A stretch of 5,295 nt of DNA from an uncultured Atopobiaceae bacterium. Its GTDB lineage: Bacteria > Actinomycetota > Coriobacteriia > Coriobacteriales > Atopobiaceae. Positions 1-5,295 of this stretch are shown one piece after another. Each line of letters begins with the position of its first letter. Within the stretch, counting starts at the first letter, position 1. Both the position numbers and the translations under genes were made by a program. The notes under the pieces are model-generated. The model had not been told where the DNA came from. It did no database searches and saw only the letters and a list, made by a program, of their open reading frames with translations. The DNA lies in contig CAJOKK010000169.1 in assembly GCA_905235165.1 (NCBI GenBank), forward strand, positions 1 through 5,295, read 5' to 3'.

Positions 1-2601
1 AATTACTATTTTGGCATGTCCATGGAGTTTGAGTTTACGCAGCCTCGTAATGGTCTGAGTAACGGCACGGACGCGATCTTCGAGTTCAACGGAGATGACG
101 ATACGTATGTCTACATTGACGGCGTGAAGATTCTGGATATCGGCGGCAATCACGACGCGCTTCCCGGCTCCTTCAATTTCAGGACGGGCCAAATCACCTA
201 TGCCGAGCATGCCTACCTTGAGCCTGGCCAGTATTGGGGCGAGACGGAAGAGGTCGGCGGGCAGATTGTTGACAAATATATTCCCGGTCCCGATTATAGG
301 GCCCCAAAGTCCGCGCTGCCGACCACTATCTTTGAAGCATTCAAGATGGCGGGCAAGTTCCCTGACGGTACGGATTGGGTTGACGGAAGGGAGAGCAACT
401 ACTTCATTGACTACGATGGAGATGGGACTCTCGACACCTTCAAGGATTTCTCGAAGCATACGTTCAAGATGCTCTATGCCGAATCGGGCGCCGGAGCCTC
501 AAACCTTGACTTACGCTTCAATCTTCTCATCAATGAGCCTGGCGCCTTCACGGTTGAGAAGAAGCTCCAAGACGACATGCTTGACGAGTATGGTGCCCGT
601 GAGTTCGAGTACCAGGCTTATGTCACTGACATCTACAATAACCGTCAGCTCGTTACTAGCGATGGCCAGCAGGGCATCAAGAGCGCGACGCATATCGACC
701 GTAGCGGTGCTGAGACTCCGCTTGCCTTTGATTCGAACGGCATCTTCAAGCTCAAGGCGAATGAGCAGGCCAAGATCGTTCTTGAAGACGAAAACTGGAC
801 ATATGACGTGCGCGAGGTCAACATTCACGACGACGTGAAGTCAGTCTTGGCAAATAACGACAAGACAGAGCGAGGGAACTACAGCGAAGATGCTGCTGTT
901 GGCGAGTATGTTGCCACGCCGACTGCGGAAACAACCGGGGACCGTCCAAATGTCTCCTTCCTGAACGAGATGGATCCCTGCGACCTCGTGGTGACCAAGG
1001 AAATCAGCGAGGGCGTGCCTGTGTCTGGTGACAGCTTCCGATTCCGTGTCTGGCTTGAACGTTCCCAGGACGGTAAGGTATTGCCTGCGCCCAAGGCTCC
1101 CTATACCCTCTGGAAGAAGGTCTTCTCCTCTGACGGAAGCTGGGACGGCAGCTCTTGGGAGCGTGTTGACCAGCGTACCCACTACACGGGCGTCGACGGT
1201 ACCCTTATGCTCGAGGCTGACCAGAAGGCCGTCATCCACGGTCTCGTGAGAGATGCCAAGTACGTCGTCATCGAGGATAACTGGGATGCCAATGGCTACG
1301 AGTTCCTTTCCATCGAAGACGATGGCGACGACAGTGGGGATGCCGCAATTTGGAACACCTTCATTGCCGCTGCCGCCACGAACTACTGGAACGAGTTCAA
1401 CACCAACGGAGCCTTCAGTGACGACGATGCCCACACGGTTGGTTCGGTGAGCTATCCCAGCACCACGGTTACGGGCTACAACAGGAATGGCAGCAGGCTC
1501 ACCCTGCTCAAGGCCGACGCCGCGAAGGCCTCCCTCGATGACCTGGTGGCCAAGGACAGCTCCGACCTCGACCAGGGCTACCAGTTCAATCCCAACAAGT
1601 ACCTGGACGGCTCCAAGTTCAACCTCTCCGTGCGCATTCCCCAATACGACCAGGGTGACGGCACCTGGGGCGATGATCCCGTGAGCACGGGCGACCCCAT
1701 CGTCGGCTATCGCTACCGCCTGATTAACGAGACGACCGACCCGCGTGACGAGGTTGGCGAGCGCGGCAAGTCCTACGAGAACATTGAAGTCGCGGCCAGC
1801 GGTGAGGTCCTGCGCCTGAAGGCAGGTATCTATCAGCTCACCGAGACGGTCAAGCCCTCCGGCTACGCACGCGCCTCCATTGATCCCATCTACTTCAGCG
1901 TCTCCAAGGATGGCACGGTCAAGCTCGTGAATGAGAACGGTACGGACCTTGCGTATCCCAACATCGCTGTCGCCAAGGACTCGCTGCCGACGCCCAATCC
2001 TACTGGTGTCAAGGCCATCCATACCGTGCAGGTCTATAACATCAAGGGCTTCTCGCTCCTGAAAACCGATGCCCTCAAGGTCAGCCAGGACGACATCGTT
2101 CCCGTTGACGCTTCCGATCTCACCCAGGGCTACCAGCTCAATCCCAACAAGTTCCTCGATGGCGCCAAGTTCAAGGTCGAGCGCGTTGAGGCTCTGTACC
2201 AGTGGGGCGACGGGGACTTCCGTCCGACGCCCAAGAACCCGGGTGATGCCGTCGCTCGCTACGATTACGTGACAGTCGATGCCTTCGGTGCGGCGCTTGG
2301 CTACGACGACGTGGCCGTCAACAAGAGCGGCGAGCCCAGCATCGTGCTTGACGCGGGAATCTATCGCATCACCGAGAACCTGGCTCCGTCGGGCTACATC
2401 ATGAACGGTCCGATCTTCATGAAGGTCAACGTCGACAACACCATCGAGCTCGTGAAGGACCAGACGGGCGTGGCGCCAACGGCAGGCCAGTATGACAAGC
2501 TTGCCCGCGTGACGGTCTATGACCCCGCAACCGACGCCGACAAACGTCTGGGCGACGAGAAGATCTACTTCCTGCAGTTCCTCAACGAGCCTGGCACCTG
2601 A
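1..2601 (+). CDS. Fibro-slime/CnaB-domain surface adhesin, C-terminal part (5' end outside window; frame stops before sorting signal)
   Basis: The frame is open from base 1, and the first codons read NYYFG directly into the ATG at 16, which is therefore internal. Residues are counted from base 1. Residues about 26-174 resemble the fibro-slime/PA14-like domain: FNGDDDTYVYIDG, then DIGG-H near 46-51, closing with HTFKMLY and GAGASN near 153-171. Four CnaB-like (SpaA/prealbumin-fold) domains follow at about 180-322, 327-494, 500-680 and 684-862. Likely isopeptide residues (Lys, Glu, Asn) are K504/E615/N680 and K688/E792/N862 in the last two, around LLKxD, ITE-x3-PSGY and a closing Asn. The first two domains are more diverged (candidates K187 or K188/E272/N322 and K333/E425/N494). 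The family role is adhesion or a pilus-like stalk outside the cell; the ligand is unknown. The TGA at 2599-2601 falls four codons after N862, so the last domain is complete but the wall anchor is out of frame. Domain calls are confident; the exact role is not. Confidence 0.9.
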   Translation, partial: NYYFGMSMEFEFTQPRNGLSNGTDAIFEFNGDDDTYVYIDGVKILDIGGNHDALPGSFNFRTGQITYAEHAYLEPGQYWGETEEVGGQIVDKYIPGPDYRAPKSALPTTIFEAFKMAGKFPDGTDWVDGRESNYFIDYDGDGTLDTFKDFSKHTFKMLYAESGAGASNLDLRFNLLINEPGAFTVEKKLQDDMLDEYGAREFEYQAYVTDIYNNRQLVTSDGQQGIKSATHIDRSGAETPLAFDSNGIFKLKANEQAKIVLEDENWTYDVREVNIHDDVKSVLANNDKTERGNYSEDAAVGEYVATPTAETTGDRPNVSFLNEMDPCDLVVTKEISEGVPVSGDSFRFRVWLERSQDGKVLPAPKAPYTLWKKVFSSDGSWDGSSWERVDQRTHYTGVDGTLMLEADQKAVIHGLVRDAKYVVIEDNWDANGYEFLSIEDDGDDSGDAAIWNTFIAAAATNYWNEFNTNGAFSDDDAHTVGSVSYPSTTVTGYNRNGSRLTLLKADAAKASLDDLVAKDSSDLDQGYQFNPNKYLDGSKFNLSVRIPQYDQGDGTWGDDPVSTGDPIVGYRYRLINETTDPRDEVGERGKSYENIEVAASGEVLRLKAGIYQLTETVKPSGYARASIDPIYFSVSKDGTVKLVNENGTDLAYPNIAVAKDSLPTPNPTGVKAIHTVQVYNIKGFSLLKTDALKVSQDDIVPVDASDLTQGYQLNPNKFLDGAKFKVERVEALYQWGDGDFRPTPKNPGDAVARYDYVTVDAFGAALGYDDVAVNKSGEPSIVLDAGIYRITENLAPSGYIMNGPIFMKVNVDNTIELVKDQTGVAPTAGQYDKLARVTVYDPATDADKRLGDEKIYFLQFLNEPGT
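1498..2598 (+). repeat. Tandem duplication of a CnaB domain with a shared long insert
   Basis: Two consecutive domains (1498-2040 and 2050-2598) align without gaps from the reactive Lys to the GxKF strand at a constant offset of 552 bases: K504/K688, then QGYQ(F/L)NPNK(Y/F)LDG, then (S/A)KF. Over 1564-1620 versus 2116-2172, 49 of 57 bases match by eye. The second copy is about seven residues shorter between the insert and the Glu-containing ITE motif. Both keep the PSGY motif and the terminal Asn. The divergence suggests an old duplication under selection rather than a recent copy. Confidence 0.85.
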
Positions 2602-2713
2602 GCTTCCGCATGCGGGTGGGTGCGGAACGACCATCTTCACCTTGGTGGGTTCCGTCATCTGCCTGCTCGGTGCGGCTGGGTATGTTGTTTCTTCCAAGAA
2701 GCGTTATGAGTGA
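2600..2713 (+). pseudogene. Out-of-frame C-terminal cell-wall sorting signal of the preceding adhesin
   Basis: Reading in the +1 frame after skipping T2599 gives ELPHAGG (2600-2620), a hydrophobic stretch from about 2633 to 2689 (IFTLVGSVICLLGAAGYVV), then SSKKRYE and a TGA at 2711-2713. This is the standard three-part sortase signal: an LPxTG-like pentapeptide, a membrane segment and a positive tail. Without the extra T the upstream frame would run NEPGT-ELPHAGG, a natural junction for this family. The frame continued past the TGA at 2599 instead gives a Cys/Trp/His-rich stretch with no membrane segment, so the +1 frame is the ancestral one. The pentapeptide has Ala where the conserved Thr is expected. 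This could be a real inactivating mutation, an assembly error, or much less likely recoding. Confidence 0.85.
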
Positions 2714-2723
2714 GGCTTGACCA

Positions 2724-2760
2724 CTTGGGCCGGAAGGGGAGTGCTCCCTTCCGGCCCAAG
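2724..2760 (+). terminator. Perfect 15-bp GC-rich hairpin after the adhesin gene
   Basis: Arms 2724-2738 (CTTGGGCCGGAAGGG) and 2746-2760 are exact reverse complements with a 7-base loop (GAGTGCT). The hairpin begins 10 bases after the ancestral stop at 2711-2713, which independently supports that stop as the original gene end. No T-tract follows, so it is not a textbook intrinsic terminator. It may end transcription without a U-run or protect the 3' end of the mRNA. The lack of a T-run on either side leaves direction open, but position favours the upstream gene. Confidence 0.65.
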
Positions 2761-2827
2761 GAGCGAGGTCTAGCGTGTGGGGTTGATGGCACCAAGTACC
2801 CTATAGATCACATGATTTCGTTGTCTC

Positions 2828-2851
2828 GTGTGCTTAGGTTGATAAGCACAC
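2828..2851. promoter_or_regulatory. 9-bp inverted repeat, possible operator or RNA hairpin
   Basis: GTGTGCTTA (2828-2836) and TAAGCACAC (2843-2851) are perfect reverse complements around a 6-base centre (GGTTGA). No T-run follows. TATGAT at 2853-2858, a 5/6 match to a -10 box, lies immediately downstream but has no good -35 partner. It could be a regulator binding site or an RNA structure; the sequence does not decide. Confidence 0.4.
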
Positions 2852-2923
2852 CTATGATGTCCTGTTTTAGCATTCACGATTTCTACATATGAAAATTTGT
2901 AAACGGTAGGAAGACGCGCTTTC

Positions 2924-2960
2924 AAAGGCGGGGTGTTATTGCCTGCCTTTTCTCATTCTT
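2924..2960 (+). terminator. Terminator-like hairpin with T-rich tail upstream of the second gene
   Basis: AAAGGCGGG (2924-2932) pairs with CCTGCCTTT (2942-2950), with one G-U pair and a 9-base loop, followed by a T-rich stretch (TCTCATTCTT). This fits an intrinsic terminator on the + strand better than the upstream GC hairpin does. It lies about 210 bases past the ancestral stop of the first gene. It may therefore be a backup terminator, the end of a short intergenic transcript, or an attenuator ahead of the second gene. Confidence 0.5.
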
Positions 2961-3001
2961 CACCGCGGCCAATTTTTGGCGTAGCATGGTACCAACTTAG
3001 T

Positions 3002-3030
3002 TTGTGACCTTTTGTGTTTTGATTTGCAAT
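3002..3030 (+). promoter_or_regulatory. Weak sigma-70-like promoter candidate for the second gene
   Basis: TTGTGA (3002-3007) and TGCAAT (3025-3030) match the -35 and -10 consensus at 4 of 6 positions each with a 17-base spacer. Transcription would start near 3037, giving a leader of about 28 bases. Two TTTGTG copies lie 10 bases apart at 3001-3006 and 3011-3016, and a short TTTGC/GCAAA palindrome (3023-3036) overlaps the -10. The match is weak, though the position between terminator and start codon is sensible. Confidence 0.25.
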
Positions 3031-3051
3031 CGCAAAGACCGCATTAGTGTT

Positions 3052-3057
3052 GGAGAG
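3052..3057 (+). promoter_or_regulatory. Ribosome binding site (GGAGAG) of the second gene
   Basis: GGAGAG lies 7 bases before the ATG at 3065 and 10 before the next ATG at 3068. Spacing favours the first ATG; the two differ by only one Met. Confidence 0.75.
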
Positions 3058-3064
3058 TGAGCGC

Positions 3065-5295
3065 ATGATGCATGACGAGGCGTATGAGTCCGTTTCTGTT
3101 CAGGCAAAACAGCAGGGTAAGGTTCGCTCTCGTCATAGGAAGTACCTAGCCTTATTCTCCGTTTTGGCTGTTTTTGTGGCTGGTGCCACGGCGCTTGCGC
3201 TCATGCGCAACGGCCTTGCCAAGATCCGCGAGGTCCGTGTGCTCGAGTGCCCTGCCGCTGGAACGACGGTCGCCCATCACCATACTGCCGATTGCTACGA
3301 TGCGGATGGCAACCTGATCTGCCCACTTCCTGAGCTTGACCTCCATACTCACGATGACTCCTGCTATGAGGAGCGAAAGTATCTCATCTGCGGACAAGAA
3401 GAGTCAGACACCCATCATCACAGCGATGCCTGCTACGCCACTGAGCGCGTACTCACCTGCGGAAAGCCTGAGTGCACCGTCGAGCACGTTCACGATGACG
3501 CCTGCTTCAAGACCACCACGGTAGACGATGGCGATCAAGCGGCGCGTGAGCTGACGGCCGAGCTCAAAGAGAGCGAGGCTGACGGTACGGAGAAGACCGT
3601 GCTGTCGGTTCGCGCCAAGGTTTCAGACAAGGCCCTTCCCGATGATGCAACGCTTAAGGTTGAGCGCATCGCCGCCTCCGAGACTGACAAAGCTGCGCAA
3701 GAGGCCAAGGCCCAGAAGGTCTACGACAGCGCTTACAAGCTCCTAACAGAGAAGCTCGGCGAAGAGAGTGCGCCCGAGCGCCTTGACACGGTGTCCGTCT
3801 CCTTTGTTAATGCCAAGGGCGAGCAGATCGTGCCTTCCGAGAAGGTCACGATTGACCTCACGACCGATAACCTCCAGGGAGTGCCGGCTGACGAGCTTCA
3901 GCTGGTGAACGTGAGTGACGAGAAGCCCGAGGGCGAGCTCGTTGAGGGCGTCTCCAAGGTCGAGCCCGTAAAGGATGAGACCGAGGAAGCCAACGCCGCC
4001 GACGAGGCCACTGCTTCCGACGAGGCCAACGCCGCGGACGAGGCCAACGCCGCCGACGAGGCTGCCGCAGAGGCAGACGCCGCAGTTATCGTGACCCCCG
4101 ATGACTTCACCACGCTTCGTGCCACCGTCGAGAAGCCCGCTTCCCTCCTCATCTTCAAGGCGAAGGCACCTGAGCTTCCGAATCCTGAAGACTATCCCGC
4201 ACAGAGCTTCGAGGGTGCCACTGATGCCCTGAAGGTCTCCGTTGATGCCCCGGCTGGCGCCCTTCCCGCGAACACGCGAATGGGTGTCGCAAGTGTTGAC
4301 AAGGACGAGGCCATTGCCTTGGTGAAGGACGCCCTGGCACAGTCTGGCCGCACGGTAGACGTCAGCTCCGTGCTGGCGGCAGACATCCGCTTCTTCGACG
4401 AGTCCAACCAGCCTCTCGAGCCGCTTGCTCCCGTTACGGTGCGCATGAGCTCTGACTCCTTCGCGCAAATGGGCGATGCCCAGATCGTCAAGCTTCCGAG
4501 CGAGACTTCTGGAGAGACGCTTTCCACCATGGTCTCGTCCTTCGACGAGGCGGCCACGACGGCTACCTTCGAGTCCGCTGCGGGCGGAGCCTATGCGGTT
4601 GCCGACATCAAGAACATCGCGGGTGGCGTACTGAGCGCCGAGGGAGATGGCTACAAGGTCAGCGTCACCTATGGCGAGGATGCCAAGGTGCCGGATGATG
4701 CCACCCTTGAGGTGAGCGAGATTGCCAAGGACGACGCAAGCTTTGACACCTACATCGCCGCAGGCGAGAAGGCTCTTGGCCTTGACGAGGGGGCTGCTAC
4801 CTACGCACGCCTGCTCGACATCTCCATCATGTCCCAGGGCAAGAAGGTCCAGCCGGCAAAGGGCGAGTCTGTTGACGTGCGCATCGAGCTCACCGACGCA
4901 ACCGCCAGTGACCTCGACGTCGTACACTTTGCCGATGGTAAGACCGACGGCGAGGTTATGGACGACGCCACAACCGAGACTCCCGTCGCAGGCGTCTCGG
5001 TGGCGCAGGGTCGTGCCGTCGACTTCTCAACGGAAGGCTTCTCCAAGTACGCCATCATCAATACGGGCGTGACCGATAACCTTGACGGCAAGATCTTTGC
5101 CATCGTCAACAAGAACTCTGATGCTGGCGGTGGTGACCCGAAGGGCTATGCCCTGCAGAAGAGTGCATCAGAGAATGCAAATTATCCGAAGCAGCGTAAG
5201 GCCGCCTTGTTGGATGGTGACGCCAACTATCTCAATACGGAATCCGGCGAGACCGTTACGCGTTGGAAGTTCACCGATGCCGGAAACGGCAAGTA
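3065..5295 (+). CDS. Large secreted multidomain surface protein with Cys/His repeats, N-terminal part (3' end outside window)
   Basis: The frame is open from the ATG at 3065 to the window edge: 743 full codons plus two bases. A basic N-terminal region (RSRHRK at 21-26) is followed by a hydrophobic segment at 27-47. This looks like a signal peptide with possible cleavage after A41-T42-A43, or an uncleaved anchor. Residues 62-147 hold four C-x7/8-H-x-H-x3-C units. Residues 308-331 are four EANAAD-type hexapeptides. Three related beta-type domains lie at about 179-295, 389-515 and 530-668, each with an LPDDATLKV-like strand and a later strand ending in a P-x-x-x-VxV-type motif; the third ends in FSKYAI. 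From 672 (NLDGKIFAIVN) a further module begins, with TRWKFTD near the edge. Such arrays are known in large LPxTG adhesins of gut Gram-positives, so attachment to host or neighbouring cells is likely; the ligand is unknown. Any wall anchor would lie beyond the window. Confidence 0.9.
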   Translation, partial: MMHDEAYESVSVQAKQQGKVRSRHRKYLALFSVLAVFVAGATALALMRNGLAKIREVRVLECPAAGTTVAHHHTADCYDADGNLICPLPELDLHTHDDSCYEERKYLICGQEESDTHHHSDACYATERVLTCGKPECTVEHVHDDACFKTTTVDDGDQAARELTAELKESEADGTEKTVLSVRAKVSDKALPDDATLKVERIAASETDKAAQEAKAQKVYDSAYKLLTEKLGEESAPERLDTVSVSFVNAKGEQIVPSEKVTIDLTTDNLQGVPADELQLVNVSDEKPEGELVEGVSKVEPVKDETEEANAADEATASDEANAADEANAADEAAAEADAAVIVTPDDFTTLRATVEKPASLLIFKAKAPELPNPEDYPAQSFEGATDALKVSVDAPAGALPANTRMGVASVDKDEAIALVKDALAQSGRTVDVSSVLAADIRFFDESNQPLEPLAPVTVRMSSDSFAQMGDAQIVKLPSETSGETLSTMVSSFDEAATTATFESAAGGAYAVADIKNIAGGVLSAEGDGYKVSVTYGEDAKVPDDATLEVSEIAKDDASFDTYIAAGEKALGLDEGAATYARLLDISIMSQGKKVQPAKGESVDVRIELTDATASDLDVVHFADGKTDGEVMDDATTETPVAGVSVAQGRAVDFSTEGFSKYAIINTGVTDNLDGKIFAIVNKNSDAGGGDPKGYALQKSASENANYPKQRKAALLDGDANYLNTESGETVTRWKFTDAGNGK
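3248..3505 (+). repeat. Four-unit Cys/His repeat in the second surface protein
   Basis: The units are C62-x8-H71-x-H73-x3-C77, C86-x7-H94-x-H96-x3-C100, C109-x7-H117-x-H119-x3-C123 and C132-x8-H141-x-H143-x3-C147. Each second Cys is followed by Tyr or Phe, and successive units are 23-24 residues apart. C137 is one extra Cys in the last unit. Every unit has exactly two Cys and two His, which could bind a metal or form a disulfide. Similar HxH-x3-CY repeats are recalled in surface proteins of Firmicutes and Coriobacteriia, but I know of no proven function. Confidence 0.85.
3599..5065 (+). repeat. Three related extracellular beta-type domains (protein-level repeat)
   Basis: Three segments share the same order of elements: a (S)VxA/VSV strand, then LPDDATLKV (191), LPANTRMGV (400) or VPDDATLEV (542). 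A helical Ala/Lys/Glu-rich stretch follows, then a strand at DTVSVSF (241), ADIRFFD (440) or LDISIMS (585) leading to a Pro and a VTI/VTV/VDV strand. The second and third end in AYAVA and KYAII. The first is cut short before the low-complexity linker. No family name is claimed; an immunoglobulin-like fold is a guess. Confidence 0.6.
3986..4057 (+). repeat. 18-bp tandem repeat encoding EANAAD hexapeptides
   Basis: Four consecutive 18-base units (3986-4003, 4004-4021, 4022-4039, 4040-4057) encode EANAAD, EATASD, EANAAD and EANAAD, with a decayed Ala/Glu/Asp continuation to about 4084. The unit is a multiple of three, so copy-number change keeps the frame. It forms an acidic flexible linker between the first and second beta-type domains. 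Confidence 0.8.

Larger units (their letters stand above)
2714..3064. other. Intergenic region between two surface-protein genes
   Basis: This 351-base stretch has no convincing gene. It is more AT-rich in its second half than the flanking coding sequence. It holds a perfect 15-bp hairpin just after the ancestral stop, a 9-bp hairpin at 2828-2851, a terminator-like hairpin at 2924-2950, a weak promoter candidate at 3002-3030 and the downstream ribosome binding site. Short open stretches exist, for example from the ATG at 2812, but none has a ribosome binding site or recognisable content. Confidence 0.8.

Noticed and set aside
16..18. ATG at 16 as the start of the first gene
   Set aside because: The frame is open to base 1, the residues before it belong to the same domain, and no ribosome binding site or signal peptide is present.
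2587..2605. Programmed +1 frameshift at ACC-TGA-G
   Set aside because: It superficially resembles RF2-type recoding, but ACC is not a slippery codon, no strong Shine-Dalgarno-like run lies just upstream, and the motif beyond is degenerate. A plain mutation or sequencing error is simpler.
841..2697. Long open frame of 618 codons on the minus strand
   Set aside because: It lies opposite the CnaB domains, whose plus-strand translation has clear family motifs. It is a by-product of G/C-ending codons and has no recognisable domain.
2853..2858. TATGAT as a -10 box
   Set aside because: No -35-like hexamer lies at 15-19 bases upstream and there is no extended -10 TG.
2710..2892. 60-codon open frame in the intergenic region
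   Set aside because: It runs through the 15-bp hairpin, has no ribosome binding site, and its sequence looks non-coding. The shorter version from 2812 as a leader peptide was rejected for the same lack of a ribosome binding site.
3743..4927. Open frame of 394 codons on the minus strand
   Set aside because: It is antisense to the beta-type domains of the second surface protein. Its Gly/Leu/Val-rich repeats mirror the EANAAD repeat and codon bias of the plus strand.

Overview
The window looks like a piece of a surface-adhesin locus from a high-GC Gram-positive bacterium. The best guess is a gut or oral actinobacterium of the Coriobacteriia type (Olsenella, Collinsella or Atopobium-like). This rests on G/C-ending codons, a purine-rich GGAGAG ribosome binding site, CnaB/SpaA isopeptide domains, a fibro-slime (PA14-like) domain, and an LPxTG-style C-terminal sorting signal. 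The taxonomic guess is inference; the Gram-positive surface-protein character is well supported.

Layout: (1) Bases 1-2601 hold the C-terminal 866 codons of a large secreted protein whose start lies upstream. It has a fibro-slime/PA14-like domain followed by four CnaB-like domains; the last two are a clear tandem duplication. (2) The reading frame stops at a TGA just where the cell-wall sorting signal should begin. That signal (LPHAG, hydrophobic segment, KKR tail) is intact in the +1 frame up to a stop at 2711-2713. One extra base near 2599 explains this. The protein as written would be secreted but not wall-anchored. (3) Bases 2714-3064 are a 351-bp intergenic region with a perfect 15-bp hairpin right after the old stop, a 9-bp hairpin, a second terminator-like hairpin with a T-rich tail, and a weak promoter candidate. 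(4) From 3065 to the window end runs the N-terminal 743 codons of a second large surface protein in the same orientation. It has a signal peptide, four Cys/His modules of the form C-x7/8-H-x-H-x3-C, an EANAAD hexapeptide repeat, three related beta-type domains, and the start of another module that runs off the edge.

The two genes are read the same way but are separated by strong terminator-like structures, so they are probably separate transcription units. One shows only a C-terminal half and the other only an N-terminal half, so whether they are paralogues cannot be decided here. The most notable points are the frame-split, degenerate sorting signal of the first gene and the regular four-unit Cys/His array of the second. 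No RNA genes, insertion sequences, CRISPR arrays or origins were seen.
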